Shown here piece by piece: positions 29,977 through 38,020 of a stretch of DNA of 64,000 bases. Each line of letters starts with the position of its first letter. Position 1 is the stretch's first letter. This DNA comes from Galbitalea sp. SE-J8 (GTDB lineage Bacteria > Actinomycetota > Actinomycetes > Actinomycetales > Microbacteriaceae). The stretch is taken from contig NZ_JAUASV010000004.1 of the NCBI RefSeq assembly GCF_030345695.1, positions 124,001 through 188,000 of the forward strand, given 5' to 3'. A model generated the notes under the pieces. That model made no database searches. It worked only from the letters and a program-made list of their open reading frames with translations, and had not been told where the DNA came from. The position numbers and the translations under genes were made by a program.

Positions 29977-30615
29977 ATGCAGACGGAGCGCGGCCTCGAT
30001 CGCCTGACGTACTTCACCGACGCGATCGCGGCGATCGCGATCACGCTGCTCATCCTGCCGGTCGTCGACCGGGTCGGCGAGGCGCAGGCCGAGGGCGCCG
30101 ATGCGGCCGATTTCCTGCGTGAGAGCGTGCCGTCGCTGCTCGCGTTCGCCCTGAGCTTCGCGATCATCGCCCGGCTCTGGTTCGTGCACCACACCCTGTT
30201 CGAGCACGTGCGCGCATACACGCCCTCGTTGCGCTGGCTCAGTGTCGCGTGGGCGTTCACGATCGTGCTGCTGCCGCTGCCGAGCGCGATGATCGCGGGC
30301 TGGCCGGCCACATCCGTCGTCGTCGCGTTCTACATCGGCACGCTCACCGCGTCGAGCGCGGTGCTGCTCGCGATCGCCGCGATCGTGCGCCGCAGCACCA
30401 TCGTTCAGGACCCCGGCAACCCGGTGCCGGCGAGCCGCGTGCGCACGAGCGCCGTGATCACGGCCGAGTTCGTCGTCGCGCTGCTGATCGGCACGCTCGT
30501 GCCGGACGTGAACTTCTTCGCGCTGTTCGTGCTGTTCGCGTCGCCGCTCGTGCGGTGGGCGCAGCGCGCGGCGCGTGCGGTGCGCGAAGCGCGCGCGGTG
30601 CGCGGGCGACGCTGA
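29977..30615 (+). CDS. TMEM175/DUF1211-family membrane protein (putative potassium channel)
   Basis: 212 residues and about six membrane helices. The first helix carries RLTYFTDAIAAIAITLLILP, the RxxxFTD signature of the TMEM175 family whose bacterial members form tetrameric potassium channels without a classical selectivity filter. The second half has further helices (TSVVVAFYIGTLTASSAVLL, EFVVALLIGTLVPDVNFFAL). The C-terminus is short and Arg-rich. It stands alone behind a leaderless-type promoter and next to tRNA-Gly. Confidence 0.85.
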   Translation: MQTERGLDRLTYFTDAIAAIAITLLILPVVDRVGEAQAEGADAADFLRESVPSLLAFALSFAIIARLWFVHHTLFEHVRAYTPSLRWLSVAWAFTIVLLPLPSAMIAGWPATSVVVAFYIGTLTASSAVLLAIAAIVRRSTIVQDPGNPVPASRVRTSAVITAEFVVALLIGTLVPDVNFFALFVLFASPLVRWAQRAARAVREARAVRGRR

Positions 30616-30660
30616 GACGGATGCCGCGGGGGCATCCGTCGACCGCACCGCGGGCGCGAC

Positions 30661-30666
30661 TAAAGT
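30661..30666 (+). promoter_or_regulatory. Probable -10 element, leaderless start
   Basis: TAAAGT, 6 bases before ATG 30673. Confidence 0.5.
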
Positions 30667-30672
30667 CGTGCC

Positions 30673-31314
30673 ATGCCGGAGCTCGTGCCCATCCCGTCAC
30701 CGGGTGTCGCGCTCACCTACGGTGACGCGGGCGACGCGCTCGTCGTCGTGCTGCACGACGAGTACGGGCGCCTTCCCGGGCTCGAGCCGTTCGCCCAGGC
30801 GCTCGCCGCGCAGGGCTTCCGCGTCGCGGTGCCGGATCTGTACGAGGGCGTCGCGACCATCGATCCGCCGTCAGCGGCCGAGCTCTGCGGCCGGGTCGCG
30901 GACGACGACGTCATCGACACGATCGCGCGCATCGCCGACGCCGAGCGCGCGGCCGGCTCGGAGCGTGTCGGCCTGCTCGGCTTCGGCCCGGGCGGGCGGC
31001 TCGCGCTGCTCGCCGCGCAGACCGGGGCGGCGGATGCCGTGGTCGCCTACTACGCGTCCCTCGCCGACGAGGAGCACGGCCTCGTGCCCTGCCCGGTGCT
31101 GCTGCAGCTGCCCGAGACGCCGGACGATCCCGACGAGGTCGCGGCCTTCATCGAACGGCTCGGCGACCACGGCACCCCGGTGAGCTCGTTCCGCTACGCG
31201 GGCACGCGCGCCGGGTTCGCGAACGCCACGGCGAAGGAGAACTTCGACAAGAACGCCGCCGCGCTCGCGTTCGCCCGCTCGACGGCGTTCCTCGACGCGC
31301 ACCTGGGCGACTGA
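30673..31314 (+). CDS. Dienelactone hydrolase-family protein lacking the nucleophile
   Basis: 213 residues with the alpha/beta hydrolase layout of dienelactone hydrolases: VVVLHDEYGRLPGLEPFAQA, GFRVAVPDLYEG, and the elbow region VGLLGFGPGGRLALLAAQ. In active members the elbow reads GxCxGG or GxSxGG. Here it is GFGPGG (103-108), so Gly105 replaces the nucleophile. The expected catalytic His before GF is also absent (YAGTRAGFAN). The protein is therefore probably not a hydrolase of the usual mechanism, and may have a binding or regulatory role. The frame is intact and codon use is normal. Confidence 0.75.
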   Translation: MPELVPIPSPGVALTYGDAGDALVVVLHDEYGRLPGLEPFAQALAAQGFRVAVPDLYEGVATIDPPSAAELCGRVADDDVIDTIARIADAERAAGSERVGLLGFGPGGRLALLAAQTGAADAVVAYYASLADEEHGLVPCPVLLQLPETPDDPDEVAAFIERLGDHGTPVSSFRYAGTRAGFANATAKENFDKNAAALAFARSTAFLDAHLGD

Positions 31315-31339
31315 CCCGGCTCGCGCGGAGAGCGCCCGC

Positions 31340-31345
31340 TACCCT
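31340..31345 (+). promoter_or_regulatory. Probable -10 element, leaderless start
   Basis: TACCCT, 6 bases before GTG 31352. Confidence 0.5.
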
Positions 31346-31351
31346 CGACGC

Positions 31352-31654
31352 GTGCCCCTCTCCTTCGCCCCCGAGATCGTCGGCGCCGTGCTCGCCCACA
31401 TGAACGGCGACCACCCCGACGACAACCTGCTCATCGCGCGCGCGTTCGGCGATCCCGACGCCGAGACGGCGATGATGACGGACCTCAACGGCGACGAGGG
31501 GGTGTGGATCTTCACGGTCGGCGGCGATCAGCGCCTGCTCGAGGTGCCGTGGCCGAACGGTCCGATCAGCGAGCGCCCCGGCATCCGTCGTGAGGTCGTG
31601 GTGCTCTACGAGCGGGCCTGTGAGCGGCTCGGGGTGGCGCCGCGCCCGCACTGA
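31352..31654 (+). CDS. DUF2470 domain protein, probable heme-related
   Basis: 100 residues from GTG 31352. The sequence ALHAHMN-like block EIVGAVLAHMNGDHPDDNLL is the hallmark of DUF2470, a domain that in HugZ/HutZ-type heme-degrading proteins follows the split-barrel domain. Here it stands alone, as a complete short protein. It lies 37 bases upstream of heme oxygenase on the same strand, so a role in heme binding or transfer is a reasonable inference but not shown. The gene has its own -10-like hexamer; the iron box lies between the two genes. Confidence 0.75.
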   Translation: MPLSFAPEIVGAVLAHMNGDHPDDNLLIARAFGDPDAETAMMTDLNGDEGVWIFTVGGDQRLLEVPWPNGPISERPGIRREVVVLYERACERLGVAPRPH

Positions 31655-31664
31655 CCCCCTAAAC

Positions 31665-31678
31665 TTAGGGTTACCTAA
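31665..31678 (+). promoter_or_regulatory. DtxR/IdeR iron-box-like operator
   Basis: TTAGGGTTACCTAA, an inverted repeat TTAGG-N4-CCTAA, lies 14-27 bases before the heme oxygenase ATG. It matches the core of the actinobacterial iron repressor box (TTAGGTTAG and its complement), so heme oxygenase is probably induced by iron limitation. Confidence 0.7.
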
Positions 31679-31691
31679 CCAGGGAGCCCGC

Positions 31692-32351
31692 ATGACCGTC
31701 ATTCCGTTCTCACAGGCGCTGCGCGAGCGCACCCGCGGCGGCCACGCCGAGAGCGAGGGCGCGTCGTTCATGGATGACCTCATGACGGGCACGGGCTCGA
31801 AGAGCGACTACGTGTCCCTCGTGGTCCAGCACTACTTCATCTACGAGGCGCTCGAGGCCGCGAGCGCGCGGTTCGCCGTCGACCCGGTCGCGGCCGCGTT
31901 CATCGCGCCCGCCCTCATCCGTCTGCCCGCCCTCGAGGCGGACCTCGCCTTCCTGCTCGGCGACGGATGGCGCGACCGGATCGCGCCGCTGCCGACGACC
32001 GTGGCGTACGTGGCCCGCATCGACGAGGTCGCCGCCGAGGGCTGGGCCGGCGGCTTCGTCGCGCATCACTACACGCGCTACCTGGGCGACCTGTCGGGTG
32101 GGCAGATCATCCGCACGCTCATGCAGCGGCAGTTCGGCTTCGAGACGAACGGCGTGGGGTTCTACCTCTTCGATCAGATCGCGAAGCCGAGGGAGTTCAA
32201 GGATCGCTACCGCGAGCAGCTCGACACCGTCGCCTGGAGCGAGGCGGAGCGCGAGCGCGTGATCGACGAGGTCATGCTCGCCTACCGGTTCAACACGGAG
32301 CTGTTCAGCGACCTCGCCCACGCGAAGGATGCGGGCGCCGCGATCGCCTGA
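31692..32351 (+). CDS. hmuO: Heme oxygenase (biliverdin-producing)
   Basis: 219 residues. The N-terminal region FSQALRERTRGGHAESEGAS has the proximal heme-ligand His18, followed by FMDDLMTG and the typical VVQHYFIYEALEAAS. The distal-helix block YTRYLGDLSGGQIIRTLMQR has the flexible Gly-rich segment over the heme. The enzyme opens heme to biliverdin, CO and free iron in the cytoplasm. An iron-box-like site overlaps its promoter region and a DUF2470 protein gene precedes it. No heme ABC importer is in this window. Confidence 0.93.
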   Translation: MTVIPFSQALRERTRGGHAESEGASFMDDLMTGTGSKSDYVSLVVQHYFIYEALEAASARFAVDPVAAAFIAPALIRLPALEADLAFLLGDGWRDRIAPLPTTVAYVARIDEVAAEGWAGGFVAHHYTRYLGDLSGGQIIRTLMQRQFGFETNGVGFYLFDQIAKPREFKDRYREQLDTVAWSEAERERVIDEVMLAYRFNTELFSDLAHAKDAGAAIA

Positions 32352-32405
32352 CGCTCCGGCCGGGGGGTCCGTCCCCGTTCCCGTCCCGAATCCAGGTCGA
32401 GGGGA

Positions 32406-33686
32406 CTACGCCCGGGCGCCGGGGATGGGGGCCACGCGGGACATGAAGCGCACGACCTCCGGGTCGACGATGATGTCGCTCGGGCGCAGCGGGCGCGTGA
32501 GGTACAGCCCGTCGAGCGACGTGAGCCGGGAGAGCGCGACGTAGGTCTGGCCCGGAGCGAACGAGCGCTGGCCGAGGTCCACGACGGCGCGGTCGTAGGT
32601 CTTGCCCTGCGACTTGTGGATGGTGACCGCCCAGGCGAGCCGCAGCGGGAACTGCGTGAACTCGGCCACGACATCCTTCGACAGCCGCTTCGACACGGAG
32701 TCGTACGAATAGCGGTATTTCTCCCACGTCGCGGGCGTCACCTCGTGCCGCTCGCCGTCGACCTCGACGCCCACGGTCGCGTCGATCGTGCGGATGGTGC
32801 CGATCGATCCGTTCACCCAGCGCTGATCGGGGTCGTTGCGCAGGAACATCACCTGCGCCCCGACCTTGAGCTCGAGCGCCTCGTCGGCCGGGTACGACCG
32901 GCCGCCGAAGTCGCCCTCGATCTCGGCGCGCGCGGTGAGCGAGCGTCCCGGCAGCCGGCCGAGGGCGGTCGCGTTGATCCGGTTCACCGTGGCGTTCGTC
33001 GTCGCGAGCGTGATGACGCTGCCGTCGGGCACCGCCCGGGCACCTGCGCCGTTGAGCGCCCCGGCGATCTCGGCCGTCACCATGCCGTGCCGCACGGCGT
33101 TCAGCATCCAGCGGAACTCGGGCTCGTTCTGCCGGTGCACGGTCGTGAGCTCGAAGATCGTGAGGTCGGTGTCGTCCCAGACGCGGGCGTCGAAGAACCA
33201 GATCGACCGGTAGCGGTCCGCGAAGTACGCCCGCTCCTCGCCGTCGCCGGGCACCGGCGCGAGCTGGTACGGGTCGCCGAACAGCACCACCTGCACGCCG
33301 CCGAACGGCAGCCGCGAGCCGCGGGCCTGCTGCAGCGAGCGGTCGATCGCGTCGAGCAGGTCGGCGTTGACCATCGAGATCTCGTCGATCACGAGCGTCT
33401 CGATCGTCGACAGCAGCCTGCGCGTCTGGGCGGTCTGCGGGATCTGCTGATCGGCGATCACCCCGATCGGCAGCCGGAACAGCGAGTGGATCGTCTGCCC
33501 GCCCACGTTGAGCGCCGCGACGCCCGTCGGCGCGGCGATCACGAGCTGCTTCGAGGTGTTCGCCGCGAGGTGGTTCAGCAGCGTGGACTTGCCCGTGCCC
33601 GCCCGGCCGGTGACGAAGATGTTGTCCATCGTCGTCTCGATGCGCTCGTAGACCGCCCGCTGCTCGGGCGACAGCTCTGCCGGCAT
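32406..33686 (-). CDS. PIF1-like superfamily 1B helicase
   Basis: 426 residues. Walker A is VTGRAGTGKSTLLNHLA at about 25-41, followed by IAAPTGVAALNVGGQTIHSL (motif Ia, typical of PIF1/RRM3 and TraA/RecD2-type SF1B helicases). Walker B is LVIDEISMVNADLLDAID, and GDPYQLAPV is motif III. The C-terminal motif VTIHKSQGKTYDRAVVDLG with YVALSRLTSLDGLYL closes the SF1B core. It should unwind DNA 5' to 3'; the exact pathway (replication fork, repair) is unknown. The length is that of the helicase core alone, with no added domain. Confidence 0.88.
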   Translation of the reverse strand: MPAELSPEQRAVYERIETTMDNIFVTGRAGTGKSTLLNHLAANTSKQLVIAAPTGVAALNVGGQTIHSLFRLPIGVIADQQIPQTAQTRRLLSTIETLVIDEISMVNADLLDAIDRSLQQARGSRLPFGGVQVVLFGDPYQLAPVPGDGEERAYFADRYRSIWFFDARVWDDTDLTIFELTTVHRQNEPEFRWMLNAVRHGMVTAEIAGALNGAGARAVPDGSVITLATTNATVNRINATALGRLPGRSLTARAEIEGDFGGRSYPADEALELKVGAQVMFLRNDPDQRWVNGSIGTIRTIDATVGVEVDGERHEVTPATWEKYRYSYDSVSKRLSKDVVAEFTQFPLRLAWAVTIHKSQGKTYDRAVVDLGQRSFAPGQTYVALSRLTSLDGLYLTRPLRPSDIIVDPEVVRFMSRVAPIPGARA

Positions 33687-33753
33687 CCGTCACCCTCCCC
33701 TGATCGTCGGACGCAGCACGATACCGTCGGACGGGGCACGACAACGGATGCCG

Positions 33754-35832
33754 CTACCGCGTGCCGCCGTCCACACGCGCGTCGTGCTCGGCCGCGCGCG
33801 CGAGCATCGCGTTGTACGCGTTGAGGTCGGCGTCGCCGTCGCGATCCGCCTTGCGGTCGATCCGCTTCTGCTCGCGTCCGTCGGCGAGGTACCACTGCAC
33901 GGCGACGATCATCGCGACGATGACCGTCGGCACCTCGCCGATGCCCCACGCGATGCCGCCGCCGGTCTGCTGGTCGTCGATCGCGTTCGTGCCCCAGCCC
34001 ATAGCGCCGTACCAGTCGGCGAGCAGCAGGCTCGTGCCGCTGAGCAGCGACAGCCCGAAGAAGGCGTGGAACGCCATCGTGCCGAGCAGCACGATGAGCT
34101 TCATCGGGTACGTCGCCTTCCTCGGCGAGGGGTCGACGCCCACGAGCGCGAACACGAACAGGTACCCCGTGAGCAGGAAGTGGATGGTCATCCACTCGTG
34201 CCCGACGTGGTCGAGCGTCGCCCAGCGGAACAGCGGCGAGTAGTAGAACACCCAGAGGCTGCCGGCGAACAGCACGGCCGCGACGATCGGGTTCGAGAGG
34301 ATGCCGAAGAAGCGCGAGTGCACGAGCACGAGGATCCACTCGCGGCCGCCGCGGGATCCGTCGTCGCGCCGGTGGATCGCGCGCAGGGCGAGCGTGATCG
34401 GGGCCGCGGGCACGAGCAGCACCGGCACCGCCATCGTGAGCGCCATGTGCGCGCTCATGTGGGCGCTGAACAGGAATCGCTCGTAGACGTTGACGCCGCC
34501 GTTGGTCACGTAGAACAGCGCCGCGAGGCCGAGCAGCCAGAGCACGGTGCGGTGGATCGGCCAGCGGTCGCCGCGGCGACGCAGACGGATGACGCCCGCG
34601 AGATAGAAGGCCGCCGCGAGCACGCAGACCACGAGCCACAGCGAGTCGACGTTCCACAGCTCGACCAGCCGCGCCGGCGTGACGGGCGGCGGCAGCGGGC
34701 TGCCCGTGAGGATCTCGGCCGGGCTCGCTCCGTTGTCGGCCGACGCGGGCTGCTCGTCGACCGGCGTCGCCGTGCGCGCGAGCGCGGCCGCGACGCCCGA
34801 CGCGATGCCCATGAAGGCGAGCTCGCCGACGACGAGCGTCCAGAACCAGGGCTTCTCGCGGCGGCCGGGGCGCAGCATCCGCCCGATGAGGAAGCGCCGC
34901 TGCACGATGCCGAACAGCCCAAGCGCGAGCAGCGCCGCGACCTTGACGAGCACGAGCACGCCGTACGGCGTCGCGAGCGCGGACAGCGTGCCGACCCGGA
35001 TCGCGGCGCTGATGTAGCCCGAGATCGCGACGACCACGAAGCAGACGAGCGCGATCGACGAGTACCGCGGCAGCAGGGTCGCGACGCGACCGACTCCGAA
35101 GCGCACGGATGCCACGGCGAGCGTCGCGAGTCCCCCGACCCAGATCGCGGCGGCCGCGATGTGCAGGTAGATCGCGCTCGTCGCCGAGTCGTGGTCGGCG
35201 GTGCCGCCCGCGTGACCGCCGAGCGCGAGCGGGATGAGGCCGAGCACCGCGCCGATCGCGATGAGCGCGATCGCGGTGTGGTTGCGCACCGCGAAGCACA
35301 GCACGGTGAGCACGGCGCCGATGACCGTGGTCGCGAACAGCTGCTGGCCGAGCTGGTACTGCGTGAGGAACGTGCCGAGCACCTGGCCGAAACGGTCGTC
35401 GATCGACACCGTCTCCTCGGTCGTGTAGAGGAACGAGAGGAACGCGGTGAGCGCGCCCGCGACCGTCCAGATCGCGGCGGATGCGGCGGCGACGTCGAGT
35501 GCGGCGCCGTACTCGTCGGTGCGGGCCCGACCCGCGCGGGCCCGGTCGGCGCTGGCCCGGTCGGCGCTGCCCCGGTCGGCGCGGGTCCGGTCGGCGCTGC
35601 GCGCACGCTTCGGCGCGACGACGAACGTCGCGACGACGAGCGCGCCGATCGTTCCGGCCGCGCCGAGGTCGAGCAGCAGGTTGGCGAGCGGGAGCCCCCA
35701 GCGCACCACGGGACCGGCGCTCGAGAGCAGGCTCGGGTTCGCCCCGCCGCCGAAGGCGAGGGCCACGATCGCGGCGAGCGCCGCGACGAGCACGAGCACC
35801 GCCGGAGCCGCGATGCGCACTGCCCGATTCAC
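33754..35832 (-). CDS. CopD-like / CtaG-like membrane fusion protein (copper, cytochrome oxidase assembly)
   Basis: 692 residues with about fourteen membrane helices. The N-terminal half (to about 330) looks like CopD copper-resistance membrane proteins (for example YLHIAAAAIWVGGLATLAVA with a conserved His). The C-terminal part (about 385-650) resembles the cytochrome c oxidase assembly factor family CtaG/caa3_CtaG (ERFLFSAHMSAHMALTMAVP, HFLLTGYLFVFALVGVDPSP). This fusion is common in actinobacteria and is linked to copper delivery. A cytoplasmic loop at about 75-106 is a low-complexity Ala-Asp-Arg repeat encoded by short DNA repeats (about 35519-35605). Confidence 0.85.
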   Translation of the reverse strand: MNRAVRIAAPAVLVLVAALAAIVALAFGGGANPSLLSSAGPVVRWGLPLANLLLDLGAAGTIGALVVATFVVAPKRARSADRTRADRGSADRASADRARAGRARTDEYGAALDVAAASAAIWTVAGALTAFLSFLYTTEETVSIDDRFGQVLGTFLTQYQLGQQLFATTVIGAVLTVLCFAVRNHTAIALIAIGAVLGLIPLALGGHAGGTADHDSATSAIYLHIAAAAIWVGGLATLAVASVRFGVGRVATLLPRYSSIALVCFVVVAISGYISAAIRVGTLSALATPYGVLVLVKVAALLALGLFGIVQRRFLIGRMLRPGRREKPWFWTLVVGELAFMGIASGVAAALARTATPVDEQPASADNGASPAEILTGSPLPPPVTPARLVELWNVDSLWLVVCVLAAAFYLAGVIRLRRRGDRWPIHRTVLWLLGLAALFYVTNGGVNVYERFLFSAHMSAHMALTMAVPVLLVPAAPITLALRAIHRRDDGSRGGREWILVLVHSRFFGILSNPIVAAVLFAGSLWVFYYSPLFRWATLDHVGHEWMTIHFLLTGYLFVFALVGVDPSPRKATYPMKLIVLLGTMAFHAFFGLSLLSGTSLLLADWYGAMGWGTNAIDDQQTGGGIAWGIGEVPTVIVAMIVAVQWYLADGREQKRIDRKADRDGDADLNAYNAMLARAAEHDARVDGGTR

Positions 35833-35885
35833 CGGTACAGCCTAGTTCGCCGCCCCTGAGCGGATGCCCGCACCCCTCCGCTGCA

Positions 35886-36626
35886 CCCTCCCGCCGGTCG
35901 AGGAGCCCGCGAGCGCACCGCCCGCTGGTCGAGGAGCCCGCGCCCGCACCGCCCGCTGGTCGAGGAGCGCCCGAGCGAAGCGAGGACGCGTCTCGAGACC
36001 AACCTTCGGCACAGGAGCAGTGGTGGTCTCGAGACGCGAGCGACTCCGCCGCGCGCTCCTCGACCAACGAACAGGCCCCCACCCGCCGGTCGAGGAGCCC
36101 CCGAGCGAAGCGAGGACGCGTCTCGAGACCACACCCCCCACCGGCACGGATACGTCATGGTCTCGAGACGCGAGCGACTCCGTCGCGCGCTCCTCGACCA
36201 ACGAACAGGCCCCCACCCGCTGGTCGAGGAGCGCCCGAGCGAAGCGAGGACGCGTCTCGAGACCAACCTTCGGCACAGGAGCAGTGGTGGTCTCGAGACG
36301 CGAGCGACTCCGTCGCGCGCTCCTCGACCAACGAACAGGCCCCCACCGCCGGTCGAGGAGCCCCCGAGCGAAGCGAGCCGGCGTCTCGAGACCAACCTTC
36401 GGCACAGGAGCAGTGGTGGTCTCGAGACGCGAGCGACTCCGCCGCGCGCCCCTCGACCAACGAACAGGCCCCCACCCGCCGGTCGAGGAGCGCCCGAGCG
36501 AAGCGAGGACGCGTCTCGAGACCAACCTTCGGCACAGGAGCAGTGGTGGTCTCGAGACGCGAGCGACTCCGTCGCGCGCTCCTCGACCAACGAAGGGGGT
36601 CCGTCGCGCGCTCCTCGACCAACGGC
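35886..36626. repeat. Intergenic inverted-repeat array (GGTCTCGAGAC family), array 2
   Basis: Five tandem units of about 130 bp; GGTCTCGAGAC recurs at 36025, 36159, 36289, 36418 and 36548. Each unit holds CGGTCGAGGAGCGCCCGAGC and its arm up to GTCTCGAGACC, then a spacer (ACCTTCGGCACAGGAGCAG in most units), then the reverse-complement arm ending CTCCTCGACCAACG. Only the unit at 36130-36158 has a different spacer. It fills the whole gap between the CopD/CtaG gene and the HU terminator. All open frames across it derive from the repeat. Confidence 0.9.
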
Positions 36627-36647
36627 GAAGGCGGGGGCGGAACGACG

Positions 36648-36681
36648 AAGGGCGCCGCATCCGTTGGGATGCGGCGCCCTT
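36648..36681 (-). terminator. Intrinsic terminator-like hairpin after the HU gene
   Basis: A perfect 15-bp stem (AAGGGCGCCGCATCC and its complement) with the loop GTTG lies 25 bases after the HU stop codon. It has no T-run, as is usual in high-GC actinobacteria. Confidence 0.8.
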
Positions 36682-36705
36682 CCGTATCGCGCGGGGCGAT
36701 GGGAC

Positions 36706-36993
36706 TTACTTGGCGGCGGCCTTCAGCTTCGAGCCGGCGCTGACCTTGACACCGTTCGACGCGGCGATCTGGATCGCCTCGCCGGTCTGCGGGTTGCGGC
36801 CCGTGCGAGCGGCACGCGAGGTGCGCTCGAACGAGATCCAGCCCGGGATCGAGACCTTCACGTCGTCGGCGACGCTCTTCGAGACGACGGCGAAGAGCGC
36901 GTCGACGATGCCGTTGACATCCGCCTGGCTCTTGCCCGACTCCGCCGCGACCGCGGCGACGAGCTCGGAACGGTTGAGGGACTTGTCAGCCAT
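36706..36993 (-). CDS. hup: HU-family nucleoid protein
   Basis: 95 residues. It starts MADKSLNRSELVAAVAAESG and has the DNA-binding arm region FERTSRAARTGRNPQTGEAI, the signature of HU/IHF proteins. There is no Lys/Ala-rich C-terminal extension of the mycobacterial HupB type, only a short AAAK tail. A strong ribosome binding site (GAGGAGG) precedes the ATG. It bends and compacts DNA. A strong hairpin terminates the gene. Confidence 0.96.
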   Translation of the reverse strand: MADKSLNRSELVAAVAAESGKSQADVNGIVDALFAVVSKSVADDVKVSIPGWISFERTSRAARTGRNPQTGEAIQIAASNGVKVSAGSKLKAAAK

Positions 36994-37029
36994 GTGTGTC
37001 CTCCTCGGACGGTTGGGGGGTGACGCGCC

Positions 37030-37047
37030 CCGGGCCGTGAGGCCCGG
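37030..37047 (-). terminator. Hairpin after rpsN, possible terminator
   Basis: A perfect 7-bp stem CCGGGCC/GGCCCGG with the tetraloop GTGA lies 15 bases after the rpsN stop codon and ahead of the HU gene. There is no T-run. Confidence 0.5.
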
Positions 37048-37062
37048 AATGCCGGGGAAAAC

Positions 37063-37368
37063 CTACCAGCTTGACTTCGTGATGCCGGGAAGCTCGCCAC
37101 GGTGGGCCATGCCGCGGAAGCGGACACGGGAGATGCCGTAGCTCGAGAGGAAGCCGCGGGGGCGGCCGTCGATCGAGTCGCGGCCGCGCACGCGCACGGG
37201 CGACGCGTCGCGGGGGAGCTTCTGCAGGCCCAGGCGCGCGGCCTCGCGGGACTCGTCGGTGCCGTTCGGGTCGATGAGCGCCTTCTTCAGCTCCAGACGC
37301 TTCGCGGCGTAGCGCGCGACGATCTGAACGCGCTGGTCGTTCTTGGCGATCTTGCTCTTCTTGGCCAT
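37063..37368 (-). CDS. rpsN: 30S ribosomal protein S14, zinc-independent form
   Basis: 101 residues. The long form, with the insert about residues 30-55, ends in [20 protein letters not shown] and has no CxxC pairs, so it is the zinc-free type. It is the third gene of rpmB-rpmG-rpsN, starting 5 bases after the rpmG stop. In many actinobacteria this set is the Zur-controlled alternative to zinc-containing copies. No Zur box was seen upstream here. Confidence 0.95.
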   Translation of the reverse strand: MAKKSKIAKNDQRVQIVARYAAKRLELKKALIDPNGTDESREAARLGLQKLPRDASPVRVRGRDSIDGRPRGFLSSYGISRVRFRGMAHRGELPGITKSSW

Positions 37369-37373
37369 GAGAC

Positions 37374-37541
37374 TTAGCGCTCCTCTCGGAATTCGACGTG
37401 CTTGCGCACGATGGGGTCGTACTTCTTGAGCACGAGACGGTCGGGGTTGTTGCGACGGTTCTTCTTCGTCACGTACGTGTAGCCCGTGCCGGCCGTCGAG
37501 CGGAGCTTGATGATCGGACGGATGTCCTGCTGCTTGGCCAT
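37374..37541 (-). CDS. rpmG: 50S ribosomal protein L33, zinc-independent form
   Basis: 55 residues: [20 protein letters not shown], then [20 protein letters not shown] and a [12 protein letters not shown] end. No cysteines, so no zinc ribbon. The ATG shares one base with the rpmB stop (TAATG), so translation is coupled. Confidence 0.95.
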   Translation of the reverse strand: MAKQQDIRPIIKLRSTAGTGYTYVTKKNRRNNPDRLVLKKYDPIVRKHVEFREER

Positions 37542-37777
37542 TAGAGCTTGACCCCCTTGGCGAGCAGGTCCTTCACGACCGCCTCGATGCCCCGCGCGTC
37601 GATGACCTTGATGCCCTTGGCGGACAGCGTGAGGGTCACGTTCTTACGGAGCGACGGCACGAAGTACGTCTTCTTCTGGATGTTCGGGTCGAAGCGGCGC
37701 TTCGTCCGACGGTGCGAGTGCGAGATGTTGTGTCCGAAACCGGGAACGGCTCCGGTCACCTGGCAGACTGCTGCCAC
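37541..37777 (-). CDS. rpmB: 50S ribosomal protein L28
   Basis: 78 residues from GTG 37777 with a clear ribosome binding site (AGGAGG). It starts [20 protein letters not shown], then [20 protein letters not shown]. There is only one cysteine, so this is the zinc-independent form. It is the first gene of the rpmB-rpmG-rpsN operon. A stable hairpin lies 23-47 bases before the start codon. Confidence 0.95.
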   Translation of the reverse strand: MAAVCQVTGAVPGFGHNISHSHRRTKRRFDPNIQKKTYFVPSLRKNVTLTLSAKGIKVIDARGIEAVVKDLLAKGVKL

Positions 37778-37800
37778 GGTTTCCTCCTGAGATGGCTACC

Positions 37801-37824
37801 GTGAGCCGCCCGGAGGCGGCTCAC
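37801..37824 (-). promoter_or_regulatory. Leader hairpin before rpmB
   Basis: Perfect 10-bp arms GTGAGCCGCC/GGCGGCTCAC with the loop CGGA lie just upstream of the rpmB ribosome binding site. If transcribed they could act as an attenuator or protein-binding leader. Confidence 0.45.
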
Positions 37825-38020
37825 CCAAGGTCACTTGTCGGCGCACCCGCACCGGCTCACGCGAGTCCGGGCGCACATGGCAGCGGGGATCCGCCAGCCA
37901 AACGTCGAGTCTAGGCCGAACGGATGCGGTGCGGCAAGCTTCGGCTCGGCGGAACCACGGGCGCGATGCCTGATAATGGCATCGACCCCCGCCCTCTCCC
38001 GGACGACGGAGCCGATCCTC

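Noticed and set aside
33748-35859. 703-codon open frame on the plus strand
   Set aside because: Antisense shadow of the CopD/CtaG gene, which has clear membrane helices.
35886-36626. CRISPR array
   Set aside because: Regular repeats suggested it, but units are about 130 bp, contain long inverted arms, and the spacers are nearly identical to each other. No cas genes are nearby.
37778-37830. Zur box before the zinc-independent ribosomal protein genes
   Set aside because: I looked for an AT-rich TGAAA-type palindrome because such operons are often Zur-controlled. The sequence there is GC-rich and shows only the hairpin.
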